DNA of 64,000 bases from Aquisphaera giovannonii (GTDB taxonomy: Bacteria; Planctomycetota; Planctomycetia; Isosphaerales; Isosphaeraceae). The stretch is from assembly GCF_008087625.1 (NCBI RefSeq), contig NZ_CP042997.1, positions 7,874,001 through 7,938,000 on the forward strand, given 5' to 3'. The notes beneath the pieces were generated by a model. The model saw only the letters and a program-made list of their open reading frames with translations. It did no database searches and was not told the DNA's origin. Of the stretch, positions 1 to 8,408 are shown in pieces. Within the stretch, counting starts at the first letter, position 1, and each line of letters opens with the position of its first letter. Both the position numbers and the translations under genes were made by a program.

Positions 1-590
1 ATGAGCGGCGGCAGGCCGGAGGTCGGCAGGGTCTCCATGACCTTGCTGCGGTGGGAGTGCAGGCCCGTCTCGCGGCCCTGCCAGAACGGGCTGTTCGCCG
101 AGAGGGCCAGGAGCACCGGGAGGTAGGGGAGGATCCGGTCGCAGATCATGATGGCCTTGTCGCCCGAGTCGAGCCCCACGTGCACGTGCAGGCCGAAGGT
201 GATCAGCCGCCGGGCGGTCTCCTGGAGCAGGTCCACGAGCCCGAGGTAGCGTTCCGTCTGCGTGACCTCCTGGGCGTGCCAGGGGGAGAACGGGTGCGTG
301 CCGCTCCAGAAGAGCCTCATGCCCCGGTCGGCCGCCAGCCGCTCGAGGACGGCGAGCTTCGCCGAAAGGTCGCGCCCGACCTCCTCCACGTCCCGGCAGA
401 CCCCGGTGTTGATCTCCACGTAGCACTGGAAGAGCTCGGGCTTCACCGCGCCTTTCAGGTCGGGCGGGAGGGCCTCCAGGATGGGCGTCGCGCCGCTCCG
501 CAGGGCCATGGTCCGCGCGTCGACGAGGTTGAGCTCCAGCTCCACGCCGAGGGTGGGACCGTCGCTCTTCGCGAACACGTAAGGGCTCAC
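1..590 (-). CDS. Carboxylate-amine ligase, GCS2/YbdK family (partial)
   Basis: The gene runs off the left edge, so only about the first 196 codons are present. It starts at a GTG whose bases overlap the stop of the upstream M20 hydrolase (GTGA, 587-590), which suggests translational coupling. The visible protein begins VSPYVFAKSDGPTLGVELEL and contains LFQCYVEINTGVCRDVEEV and FGLHVHVG, the substrate and metal-binding signature of the glutamate-cysteine ligase type 2 fold. Family members make a gamma-glutamyl or similar amide bond with ATP. Pairing with an amidohydrolase suggests peptide or amide metabolism, but the substrate cannot be told. Confidence 0.85.
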   Translation of the reverse strand, partial: MSPYVFAKSDGPTLGVELELNLVDARTMALRSGATPILEALPPDLKGAVKPELFQCYVEINTGVCRDVEEVGRDLSAKLAVLERLAADRGMRLFWSGTHPFSPWHAQEVTQTERYLGLVDLLQETARRLITFGLHVHVGLDSGDKAIMICDRILPYLPVLLALSANSPFWQGRETGLHSHRSKVMETLPTSGLPPL

Positions 591-1792
591 GGCCGGTGGC
601 TCCTGGACGCGTCGGAGAGCAGGACCGTGCTGTGCGCCAGGACCTTCGCCCCGACGGTCAGCGCCCGCTCGTCGATGTCGAACTGGGGCGAGTGGAGGAA
701 CGGCGACGGCTTGCCGGGCCCGGCCACGCCCAGCCGGAGGAGGCAGCCCGGCGCGTGCTTGAGATACCCGGAGAAGTCCTCGCCGCCCATGCTCGGCAGC
801 GGGATCTCCTCGACGTTCGCCGGGCCGACGACCTCGCCGGCGGCGCGGATGCAGGCCCGAGTCACCTCCGGGTCGTTGACGACCGCGTCGGTCCCCCGGC
901 GGAACTCGACCTCGATCACGGCGCCGCTGGCCTCGGTCAGGCCGAAGGCGATCTGCTTGATCCGCTCGGCCACGCGGCCGGCCGAGGCCTCGCTGAGCGT
1001 CCGGATCGTCCCCTTCAGCACGACGTATTCCGGGATGATGTTGGCGCTCGTGCCCCCCTGGATCGAGCCGAAGGTCACGACCACCGGGTCGCGGGAGTCC
1101 ACCGAGCGGGGCACGAACTGGTAGACGCTCGTGATGAACTGGCTGGCCACGCCGATCGGGTCGATGGACTGGTGCGGCCGCGCAGCATGGCCGCCCATGC
1201 CCTGGATGATGACCTGGAGCTCCTGGCAGAACGCCGTGAGCACCCCCTGGCGGTAGGCGAGATAGCCGAGCCTGACCGTCGGGTCGACGTGGAGCGCGAC
1301 GACCGCCGAGACCCGCTCCATCGCGCCGGCCGCGACCATCTCCAGGGCCCCCGCGCCGATCTCCTCCGCGGGCTGGAAGATCGCCCGCCAGGGGATGTCG
1401 CCCGGCAGCAGGCCCCGGCACTCGTGCAGCGCGAGCGACGCGGCGAGCGCCATCGCGGTGTGGGCGTCGTGGCCGCAGGCGTGCATCACGCCTTCCCGCG
1501 TCGACCGGTACGGCGTCTCCTTGGCGTCGTGGATCCGCAGGGCGTCGATGTCGGCCCGGAAGGCGACGAGCGAATGGCCGTCCTCCGGCTGGGGCCCGGC
1601 GACGAGCCCCCGGCCCGTGGGGGCGATCTTCACGGGGATGCCGGCCTCTTGGAGCCTGTCGGCGAGGAACCGGGTCGTCTGGAACTCCTCCTTGCTCGGC
1701 TCGGGGTGGGCATGCAGCCGCCTCCGGACGTCGCGGATCTCGTCCCCGTGCCCGTCGATCCACGCGTCGATCGCCTCGCGCCAGTCCGCCAT
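587..1792 (-). CDS. M20 family metal-dependent amidohydrolase
   Basis: The 401-residue protein is full length for the M20D/hippurate hydrolase group, which hydrolyses N-acyl amino acids or similar amides with a two-metal centre. Visible motifs are AFRADIDALRI, HACGHDAHTAM (metal-binding Cys/His/Asp), FQPAEEIGAGA (Glu-Glu catalytic pair) and MGGEDFSGYL near the C-terminus. The central dimerisation domain includes GMGGHAARPH. There is no signal peptide, so it is cytoplasmic. It overlaps the downstream carboxylate-amine ligase by four bases, so the two are probably one operon. The exact acyl-amino-acid substrate is unknown. Confidence 0.92.
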   Translation of the reverse strand: MADWREAIDAWIDGHGDEIRDVRRRLHAHPEPSKEEFQTTRFLADRLQEAGIPVKIAPTGRGLVAGPQPEDGHSLVAFRADIDALRIHDAKETPYRSTREGVMHACGHDAHTAMALAASLALHECRGLLPGDIPWRAIFQPAEEIGAGALEMVAAGAMERVSAVVALHVDPTVRLGYLAYRQGVLTAFCQELQVIIQGMGGHAARPHQSIDPIGVASQFITSVYQFVPRSVDSRDPVVVTFGSIQGGTSANIIPEYVVLKGTIRTLSEASAGRVAERIKQIAFGLTEASGAVIEVEFRRGTDAVVNDPEVTRACIRAAGEVVGPANVEEIPLPSMGGEDFSGYLKHAPGCLLRLGVAGPGKPSPFLHSPQFDIDERALTVGAKVLAHSTVLLSDASRSHRP

Positions 1793-1883
1793 CGTCCCGA
1801 TTGCCCCCCTCGGCTCGGAGCCCCGTCTCCCCAGGGCCCAATTCTATGAAGTCATGGGAGCGCGCGGGAAGGACTCGCCTTCC

Positions 1884-2222
1884 TCATCCGTCGAGCCAAC
1901 GGTCCCAGAGGGGCTCGCCCCGGGGGTCCGAGGTGCGGCCCCGCCCGCCCGTCGCGGGAGGCATGGGCCCGCCCGCACCCAGCCAGGACGTGAGGCGGAG
2001 GGCCAGGCGCAAGGAGAACCAGCCGGCGACGAGGAGGATCGCGGAGCCCATGCCATACCCGATCGGTCCTGGTCGCTCACGCCGGGGGAAGATGAAGGGT
2101 GCCGCCAGCCCGCCGATGATCAGTCCCAGCCCGACGACGGGCAGGACCGCGGCGGCGATGGCCGCCCCGAGGCGGATCAGGGCTCGGGAGAACCAGCGGA
2201 TCAGGCGCGGGGATGAGCTCAT
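1884..2222 (-). CDS. Small two-helix membrane protein of unknown function
   Basis: The 112-residue protein has two clear hydrophobic segments, roughly residues 15-42 and 58-80, separated by a short basic loop (FPRRERPGP). The C-terminal 30 residues are polar and rich in Gly, Pro and Arg. I recognise no family. It lies in the same direction as the lipoprotein gene upstream at 2340-3152 and could be cotranscribed with it (gap about 117 bases). The main support is a hydrophobicity pattern typical of a real membrane protein; the opposite-strand ORFs here look like GC shadows. Confidence 0.6.
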   Translation of the reverse strand: MSSSPRLIRWFSRALIRLGAAIAAAVLPVVGLGLIIGGLAAPFIFPRRERPGPIGYGMGSAILLVAGWFSLRLALRLTSWLGAGGPMPPATGGRGRTSDPRGEPLWDRWLDG

Positions 2223-2339
2223 GAGCCGCGTTTCCGGCCTCTCGCCGTGGCACCGTCCTTCGGAGGGTCGACGTCCGGACGTTCGCCGCGATACGGTCGT
2301 TCGCCAGCCCCGATGGTCGGGCCAGCGCCTTCGCGGCCT

Positions 2340-3152
2340 TCACATGGTGATCTCCTGCCCAAGGTCGTCCGGCAATTCGACCCAGGCCCCGCCTTCTTTC
2401 TTGAGGACGTGCATCTGGCCTTGCCCGATGACCGGGGCTTGACCGACGTGTATGAAGAAGAGGGCCAAGGACCGGTCCCGATTCAGCCCGACGCGCGAGA
2501 CCTCGATCAGACCGCGCGCGCTCGGGAACTTCGCGTAGAAGCGCTTCCATCCCTCGACGCCACCGACCGCAAACAGGTTGGTCTTCTCTTCGCGCGACAG
2601 CAGGTCAATGGTCAGATGCCGGGCGATCTCGGGCCGGACCGGGCTCGAGCTTCGATTCTTCTCGCAGAAATCCCGGATCATGTCGGCGGGTATCTGGTCC
2701 GAGGCTTGCCTGAGCAGTTTGTCCACCAGATCCTGGTAGGGTTCTGGGAAGTGCAGGATCTCGACCTTGGTCCTGTCCTGGATAACCAGCCGGTGCCCGT
2801 CCTTGATCTCGTCCGCGAACGACGCCTTGAGGTAGGACACCAGCGGATCGAGCTCCGGGTCGCCGGTCTCGACGGCCGGGCAGCGGAGCGGCGCATCGAA
2901 GGAACGTCGGAATCCGGGAATCAAATGCGGCCCCTCCCTGGCCTCCAGCGCCGGAGCGGGCTGCGGGGCGACCGATTTCGGCATCGGTTGGATCCTCGCG
3001 ACCTCGGCGGCCGTCTCCTTCGTGAGGTCGTCCGATGGGACCTCGGCGGCCGCGGCTGGGGGAGGTACCTTCGCCGGGCTCGGCTGGGAGCCGCAGCCGC
3101 CGGCCGCGAGCAGAGTGACGAGGCCCAGCATACGCGACGGGAGATGGGGCAT
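2340..3152 (-). CDS. Hypothetical lipoprotein
   Basis: I chose the ATG at 3152, giving 270 residues. It places a lipoprotein signal (MPHLPSRMLGLVTLLAAGGC) at the very N-terminus; an in-frame extension upstream to 3467 would run across the divergent phosphatase start and has no signal. After the lipid-anchor Cys comes a Pro/Ala-rich linker of about 50 residues, then a folded domain of about 200 residues (from about DPELDPLVSYLKASFADEIKDG onwards) with many charged and aromatic residues. I do not recognise the domain. It is divergent from the PP2C gene at 3268, with 115 bases between them that should hold both promoters. Confidence 0.75.
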   Translation of the reverse strand: MPHLPSRMLGLVTLLAAGGCGSQPSPAKVPPPAAAAEVPSDDLTKETAAEVARIQPMPKSVAPQPAPALEAREGPHLIPGFRRSFDAPLRCPAVETGDPELDPLVSYLKASFADEIKDGHRLVIQDRTKVEILHFPEPYQDLVDKLLRQASDQIPADMIRDFCEKNRSSSPVRPEIARHLTIDLLSREEKTNLFAVGGVEGWKRFYAKFPSARGLIEVSRVGLNRDRSLALFFIHVGQAPVIGQGQMHVLKKEGGAWVELPDDLGQEITM

Positions 3153-3267
3153 GGCCGTCGAGCTCCGATTCGGACTGGTGCTGGGAGGATGGTATGCTCG
3201 CCGGGACGTAGGGTTCAAGTCCTGCGATTCCCCGGGAGAGCAGAGCGCGTAGGCGGGGAGTATCGCG

Positions 3268-3933
3268 ATGTGCATCGTCCTGAGCCACTCCGAGCCCGGT
3301 GGCCACGCGGAGAATGAGGACGCCCTCGAGATCCGGCGGCATCCCCAGGGTGGTTCCTGCTGGATCATCTCGATCGCGGACGGGCAGGGAGGCCAGGCCG
3401 GCGGGGCCGAGGCCACGCGGTTGGCCTGCCGCACCGTGATCGAGGTCGTGGCGTCCCTGCCGGCCACTCGCGCGACATCGAGTCGGACCTGGATCGATGC
3501 CCTGCGACGAGCCGATGAGGCCGTCCGGGCGGATCGCGATGCCGGCTACACCACCCTGATCGGGTTCGCGGTGCGGGACGGGCAGATCGTCGGCGCCTCG
3601 AATGGCGACAGCGCCCTCTGGGTAGCGGGCGACGAAGGCGAGGTCCTCGACCTGACCGAGGGACAGGCGCGGAATCCGCCGATCGGGTCGGGAGGCGCGG
3701 CGATCACCCCCTTCGCCGCGAAGCTAGCGGGCCCCTGGATGGTGCTCGGGATGACCGACGGGGTCTGGAAGTACGTCGGTCGAGAGGGCGTCCGCGCGGC
3801 GATGGCGGAATGCCGCGGGCAGGCCCTCCTGGACGCACTCCTGGCGCGGGCTCGCCTGCCTCGGGGCGGCGGATTGCAGGACGATTTCACGGCGGTCCTG
3901 CTTCAGGAGTCCGTCGGATCCCGGATGTCGTAG
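3268..3933 (+). CDS. PP2C-family Ser/Thr protein phosphatase
   Basis: The 221-residue protein is a compact PPM/PP2C phosphatase with no attached domain. The metal-binding motifs are in order: NED at residues 16-18, IADGQGG around residue 38, GDSALW in the middle, MTDGVWKY, and GLQDDFTAVLL at the C-terminus. The Asp residues of ADGxGG, TDG and DDF are the usual Mn/Mg ligands. It probably dephosphorylates phospho-Ser/Thr on cytoplasmic proteins. No kinase gene is adjacent, so its partner is elsewhere. Its 3' end overlaps the convergent DUF5808 gene by 31 bases. Confidence 0.88.
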   Translation: MCIVLSHSEPGGHAENEDALEIRRHPQGGSCWIISIADGQGGQAGGAEATRLACRTVIEVVASLPATRATSSRTWIDALRRADEAVRADRDAGYTTLIGFAVRDGQIVGASNGDSALWVAGDEGEVLDLTEGQARNPPIGSGGAAITPFAAKLAGPWMVLGMTDGVWKYVGREGVRAAMAECRGQALLDALLARARLPRGGGLQDDFTAVLLQESVGSRMS

Positions 3934-4232
3934 CGGGCCGTCGAGGACAGGTAGGCACAGACCAGGCACAGGACGATGCCGCTCCCCGCGGCGGTCAACA
4001 GCATCACCCCACGGTCGGCACCGCTGGCCGATACGATGGTCACGGGGGCTGTCAGGACGGCAAGAAGGAGCAGCATCACGGGGATGGCACTGGGCCGGGC
4101 GAAGTTCAACGTCCAGCCCATCCACCTCACTTGTTTCGGCACGATGACTCGCGGATCCGCCGGGCAGCGATAGAGGCCCCACCGCCGATTCCGAGGGTCT
4201 GCCCAGCACGCCTCGATTTCTTTCGCCGTCAT
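3903..4232 (-). CDS. DUF5808 membrane protein
   Basis: The start at 4232 is supported by GGAGGG seven bases upstream of the ATG; a longer in-frame ORF to 4388 lacks such a site. The 109-residue protein begins MTAKEIEACWADP and carries the DUF5808 signature: NRRWGLYRCPADPRVIVPKQ followed by WMGWTLNFARP. Two hydrophobic segments follow (PVMLLLLAVLTAPVTIV and VMLLTAAGSGIVLCLVCAY). The family is a small membrane-associated domain of unknown function. The gene converges on, and overlaps, the PP2C gene. Confidence 0.8.
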   Translation of the reverse strand: MTAKEIEACWADPRNRRWGLYRCPADPRVIVPKQVRWMGWTLNFARPSAIPVMLLLLAVLTAPVTIVSASGADRGVMLLTAAGSGIVLCLVCAYLSSTARYDIRDPTDS

Positions 4233-4619
4233 CGAGTGACCCTCCGTCCGGCTCATCGCGGCTCGCGGCAGGCCGCCTGGATGAGCCAGGCGATGCTTCG
4301 CCGCCGACACCCCGCCCCACCAGGCCGGAAAGCTTGCACCAGTCGAGGGTAAAGAAACGAACGGTCCGGAACAAGATTGCCCCTGCATCCCGGAGCAGCG
4401 AACCGCCCCACGGAGTTGCGAGGTACCGCCTGCATCTGGACGACCGAGTTGCGGACGACCTACGCATCCGGTTCAGCCCCGCACGGCGGGTCGTCGAGTC
4501 ACGTCCGGTGCGTCAAGACGCACCGTTCGACAGTCGGGCCGGCCCATCGCGGTCCAGGAGTCCGTCCGAAGAGCAAGGCTCCCTCGGATCCCCCTTCGGA
4601 AGGCGAGCCCATCCCGGTT

Positions 4620-4639
4620 CTCCCCCTTCGAAGGGGGAG
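4620..4639. repeat. Perfect 20-bp palindrome
   Basis: The sequence is CTCCCCCTTCGAAGGGGGAG, identical on both strands. It lies 388 bases beyond the start of the DUF5808 gene in non-coding DNA. It could be a cruciform, a degenerate dispersed repeat or a protein-binding site. No T-tract follows, so it is not a standard terminator. Confidence 0.7.
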
Positions 4640-4922
4640 TGAGAGGGGGTGTATTGGTCCGGGCCGAGGAGTTGGAACTCACCCTCCTGTGTCTCCCTTC
4701 GTAACCGGGGGAGCGGATCCGCTCCCTCGGGATACCCAGGGCACTCTGAGGGAGTCCGGGGACCTCGCCCCCGACTTACGAGCCAGGGACGAACCTGATG
4801 CCTATTGCGGCGGCGGTCGCGGATCGCAACAACGATGCGGAGCCGCGCGACCGTCGACACGGGATATTCGGGATCGTCCCAGATACTCGAGCCCCAAATT
4901 GTCACTTCGCCGGGCAATCCAT

Positions 4923-5131
4923 GAACACGTGACCACCCGCGTGAGCGGGTGGTTCGGACGGGCGAAGCCTCCAGCCTCCGGCGTCAGCCGGATCTGGGGA
5001 CCGGCCTCGCCCCGCGGGAGGAGCCTCGTCCTCGCCTCGATGCCCCGGCGTCCCGGGGCGCACTGCCGTGCGAGGCTGGCGGCTTCGCCCGTCCGCACCA
5101 TGGTCTGACGATCGTGGTCACCCGTGCATGC
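4923..5131. repeat. Near-palindromic element of about 210 bp (MITE-like)
   Basis: The arm at about 4923-4979 is the reverse complement of the arm at about 5073-5131. The inner ~28 bases of each arm (around GGACGGGCGAAGCC) match with two mismatches, and the outer part is about 70 percent identical. About 95 bases separate the arms. Because of the symmetry both strands can be read as similar peptides starting MVRTGEA. No transposase is inside. A non-autonomous mobile element or a large palindromic repeat is the simplest explanation; no target duplication is obvious. Confidence 0.6.
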
Positions 5132-5694
5132 GGGGCGGTGCCAACCGTCAACCTCCCCGCGATCGCTCCACAGTCATCCGGGACGATGCCGGAATTCTGT
5201 CGACCACCGACGAAAATCGGGAAACATGGCGCTAGTCAAGGATAGAGGACCATTCCGCGACGGGCGCATGCCGTCGGGCGGGCCGCAAACGGTGAGGCGC
5301 CATGATGCAGCCCGGCCCCGCGACCCGAGTGGAGAAGTGGATCAGCCGCCTCCGGGACATGGCAACTTCGGCCACCCTGGCGAAGGCGCGAGGAGCGGGG
5401 ACGGCCTGTGCCGACGGGCCACGGACGCTGGCAGCCCGAGCATTCGGCGACGAAAAGGCGCCATCAAAGCCAATCCCCACCGTTATCTCGAAAATCTTTT
5501 CCAGTCCTAATTTACGAAGCCGCGTCGGCCGAAGCGTCAAGGACAATCAGACCGGACTGCGGGCAACGCAACGGCCTATGCCGCCACGATGCCGGCCGGG
5601 CGGCGATCCCGGGCATCGGCTCCGCAGTCGCCGGCCGCCTTCGGCGTTCGTCGCCGGCGATCGGGCCGCGAGCTGCGGGCCCTGCTTGTTGCCA

Positions 5695-5722
5695 TTGACC
5701 GCACATGCCCCCTCCCTATAAT
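5695..5722 (+). promoter_or_regulatory. Sigma70-type promoter of the envelope operon
   Basis: TTGACC at 5695-5700 is followed after 16 bases by a perfect TATAAT at 5717-5722. It lies 79 bases upstream of the chosen start of the GT39-like gene (5801), which has AAGGAGG seven bases before its ATG. This is the best consensus promoter I see in the window and probably drives all five genes to 12270. Confidence 0.65.
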
Positions 5723-5800
5723 CCGAAGCCCGGCGCAGGGATTGCGCCGAGATGGCCGAGACTCACCGCAGGTTCTGGCCCATGGTCAAGGAGGATCAGG

Positions 5801-7411
5801 ATGGCCGGGCGCCGACCGCTGTTCGCGATCATCCTGGCCGCGGCGGCCCTGCACGCGATCGCCATCACGCGATCCACCCTGCCCGCCCAGGACGGCCTCA
5901 AGTTCATCCGGGTCGCCCGCCAGTTCCAGGTCGATGCGTGGCCGGACGTGGTCCGCGGCGCGGACGTGCATCCGCTCTACCCGGCGCTCGTCGCGGCGGC
6001 GGAGCCGATCATCGCATCCTGCATCGGCCGGGGCCCGGACGCCTGGCGGGTCGCGGCCCAGCTCGTCGCGGCGGTCGCCTCGCTCGGGCTGCTGGTCCCG
6101 ATCTACCGGCTCACGCGGAGCCTGTTCGACGACCGGATTGCGCTCATCGCGGCGGCCATCCTCGCCCTCCTGCCCGTCCCGGCCGAGGTGGGCCACGACA
6201 CCCTCAGCGACAGCCTGGGGCTGCTCGCCACCCTGACGGCGTTGCGGTTCGGGGCGGTCGCGGTGCGGACGAATGCCTGGCAACCCGCGATGGCCGCGGG
6301 GCTGGCGGGGGGCCTCGGCTATCTCGCCCGGCCGGAGGTGATCCTCGCGCCGCTGGCCGTGGGACTCGCCTGGGTGCTGCTCCACGCCCGTGTGTCCAAC
6401 GTCCGGGCCATCCTGGCCGCCCCCGGCCTGCCGGCGCTCGCCCTCTCGGCCATGGTGATGGTCGGAGGCTACGCCCTGACGAAGGGGCAGGTCTCGGAGA
6501 AGCTCGCGCTGCGGCACGGCGCCGCGATCGGGTCGCAGGCGATCCTGCATCGCCCCGTCCCGCAGCTCCTGCCGCGTGGCCTCGAGAAGTCCCATCTCGA
6601 CTTCTCCCCCAAGGAGGAGGGCGACCGGGCGACGATCCGAGGGCCCAGGAAGGCCCTCTCCTGGGCGTTCACGGAGTGGTCGGACGAGCTCTGCTGGGGC
6701 TTCGCCGCGATGACCCTCTGGGGCCTGGCCCGCCAGCGATTCATCCTCGGCCTCTGCAAGCGGGATGAGACGGAGGCCGGGGCGGAGGGCACCGGTCGGG
6801 CGGAGCGGCTCGTGGTCGGGATCTTCGCGGCGGTCTTCCTCGCCGCGCTCGTCCGCCATGCGACCTCCCTGGGCTACCTCTCGGGCCGTCACACGCTGCC
6901 GCTCGTCCTGGTCTCGGTCCCCTGGGCGGCCGCGGGGACGTTCGTCTGCCTGCGCGGCCTCGGACGCGTGCTGCGACTCAGCCCGGGGGCGGCGAGGTCG
7001 GCGTGCATCCTCGCCGTCTCGGCGGTCGTGGTGGTGCTGGCCGTCTACCAGGTCCGCCCCGGCCATCCCACTCGTCGCGGACATCACGCCGCCGGCCGAT
7101 GGCTGGCGGAGCACGCCGAGCCGGGCGAGGCGGTCCTGGACACCCGCGGCTGGGCCCGGTTCGTCTCGGGCGTGCCCGGCTACGACTACTGGCACGTCCG
7201 CCAGGCGCTCACGGACTCGCACCTCGCCTACGTCGTCGTCGGCGTCGAGGAGCTGGCCGCGGACACCTCCCGGGCGAAGACGCTTTCCGCCCTCCTCGCG
7301 TTCGCGGGCACGCCGCTCGTCGAGTTCCCCTCCTTCGCCGGGTCGAGGGACGTCGGGGCGCGCATCTATCGATTCCATCCGCCCGGGTCGTGGGAGGGGC
7401 TTGCGCCATGA
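5801..7411 (+). CDS. GT39-like membrane glycosyltransferase
   Basis: The start at 5801 has AAGGAGG at 5788-5794; an in-frame ATG at 5705 lies in the promoter and lacks a site. The 536-residue protein begins MAGRRPLFAIILAAAALHAI and has about ten membrane segments. An extracytoplasmic loop after TM1 (QDGLKFIRVARQFQVD, then ADVHPLYPAL) resembles the catalytic acidic loop of GT-C/PMT-type transferases that use lipid-linked sugars. The C-terminal ~110 residues are soluble (HAAGRWLAEHAEPGEAVLD). The stop overlaps the next ATG (ATGA). The likely role is adding a sugar to an envelope lipid or protein; the substrate is unknown. Confidence 0.8.
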   Translation: MAGRRPLFAIILAAAALHAIAITRSTLPAQDGLKFIRVARQFQVDAWPDVVRGADVHPLYPALVAAAEPIIASCIGRGPDAWRVAAQLVAAVASLGLLVPIYRLTRSLFDDRIALIAAAILALLPVPAEVGHDTLSDSLGLLATLTALRFGAVAVRTNAWQPAMAAGLAGGLGYLARPEVILAPLAVGLAWVLLHARVSNVRAILAAPGLPALALSAMVMVGGYALTKGQVSEKLALRHGAAIGSQAILHRPVPQLLPRGLEKSHLDFSPKEEGDRATIRGPRKALSWAFTEWSDELCWGFAAMTLWGLARQRFILGLCKRDETEAGAEGTGRAERLVVGIFAAVFLAALVRHATSLGYLSGRHTLPLVLVSVPWAAAGTFVCLRGLGRVLRLSPGAARSACILAVSAVVVVLAVYQVRPGHPTRRGHHAAGRWLAEHAEPGEAVLDTRGWARFVSGVPGYDYWHVRQALTDSHLAYVVVGVEELAADTSRAKTLSALLAFAGTPLVEFPSFAGSRDVGARIYRFHPPGSWEGLAP

Positions 7412-8268
7412 ATTACGGCTCGCTCTGGGAGCGGCTGGTCCGCGGCGTGCGATGGTCGTGGGTAGACCCGCGCTACCGCGCCGCGCTGCCGGAGGACCTT
7501 GACGCCTCGGTGATGACCCTGGAGAGCCGCGACCGCCTGCACGCCAAGCAGGGGCGGTCGACCGCCCGCGTCCGCTTCCACCCCGGCTCCGGGCCCGCGG
7601 TCACGGTCTACCTGAAGCGGCACTTCCGACTCCCCTGGCTCAGCGGCCTGGCGGCGCTCCTCCATCCCGGCGGCAGGCACTCGCCGGGTGCGTCCGAATG
7701 GGTCCACCTGGAGCGTGCCCGCGAGATCGGCGTGCCGGTCCCCGACGTGGTCGCCACGGGCGAGCGGATCGGGCCCTGGACGTCGCTCCAGAGCTACCTG
7801 ATGGTCGCCGAGCTGACCGGCAGCCGCGAGCTGAACGTCGCGATCCCGGACCTCTACGCCTCGATGGACCCGGGGTCGTTCGCGGCCCTCAAGCGGCGGA
7901 TCGTGGTCCGGATGGCCGAGATCACGGCCACGCTCCACGCGGCCCGCGCGTTCCACAAGGACCTGTACCTCTGCCACTTCTACCTCGACGAGGAGCGGCT
8001 GAGGGCGGCCCCCGGGGAGATCCGCCTGGCGCTCATCGACCTCCACCGTCTCGGGGTCCACGCCCTCTGGCCGGACCGGTGGCGATGGAAGGACCTGGGC
8101 CAATTGCTCTTCTCCACCGAGGGCATCGACGGCATCGACCGCCGGGACGTCCTGCGGTTCTGGAAGCACTACCGGCGGCGAGTGCGGATGGCCCGCCCCG
8201 CCTGGCAGGCCCGGATGATCCAGATGAAGGCCATGCGATACCGGGAGCACAACCTGAAGCACGGCTGA
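7408..8268 (+). CDS. WaaP/Kdo-type lipopolysaccharide kinase
   Basis: The ATG at 7408 overlaps the previous stop; longer in-frame ORFs extend into the GT39 gene in another frame and are not real. The 286-residue protein has the atypical kinase fold of the WaaP/RfaP/Kdo kinase family. Visible are ESRDRLHAKQGRSTARVRF, VYLKRHFRLPW (Lys of the N-lobe), FHKDLYLCHFYLD (catalytic loop His-x-Asp) and LALIDLHRL (metal-binding Asp). Family members phosphorylate lipid A-core sugars with ATP on the cytoplasmic face. Placement between two sugar transferases supports a role in glycolipid assembly. Confidence 0.85.
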   Translation: MNYGSLWERLVRGVRWSWVDPRYRAALPEDLDASVMTLESRDRLHAKQGRSTARVRFHPGSGPAVTVYLKRHFRLPWLSGLAALLHPGGRHSPGASEWVHLERAREIGVPVPDVVATGERIGPWTSLQSYLMVAELTGSRELNVAIPDLYASMDPGSFAALKRRIVVRMAEITATLHAARAFHKDLYLCHFYLDEERLRAAPGEIRLALIDLHRLGVHALWPDRWRWKDLGQLLFSTEGIDGIDRRDVLRFWKHYRRRVRMARPAWQARMIQMKAMRYREHNLKHG

Positions 8269-8408
8269 CGACCCGAGCGGCCCGGGGCGGCTCGCCGGCC
8301 CGTTCGCGGCGTCCGGCGGATTTCCTCCAGTCCGCGACGGCCGGCGAGCGAATCAGATAGGACGGGGCGAGCGAGACGCTCGGCCGGCCCTTGCAGGGGG
8401 ACAGGACC

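Larger units (their letters stand above)
4233..5694. other. Gene-poor region of about 1.46 kb
   Basis: I find no convincing gene. All ORFs here are Arg/Pro/Gly-rich translations without start signals or recognisable motifs. The region holds a perfect 20-base palindrome at 4620-4639 (centre ttcgaa), the inverted-repeat element at 4923-5131, and a somewhat less GC-rich stretch near 5490-5530. It ends at the promoter of the envelope operon. Confidence 0.6.

Noticed and set aside
596-1849. A 417-codon ORF on the plus strand, antisense to the M20 hydrolase
   Set aside because: Its translation is Arg/Gly/Asp-rich with no motif. It is a typical GC3 shadow of the real minus-strand gene, which has full catalytic motifs.
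5232-5546. ORFs of about 100 codons in the gene-poor region before the envelope operon
   Set aside because: They lack ribosome sites and recognisable domains, and ORFs on both strands are equally plausible, as expected by chance in GC-rich DNA.
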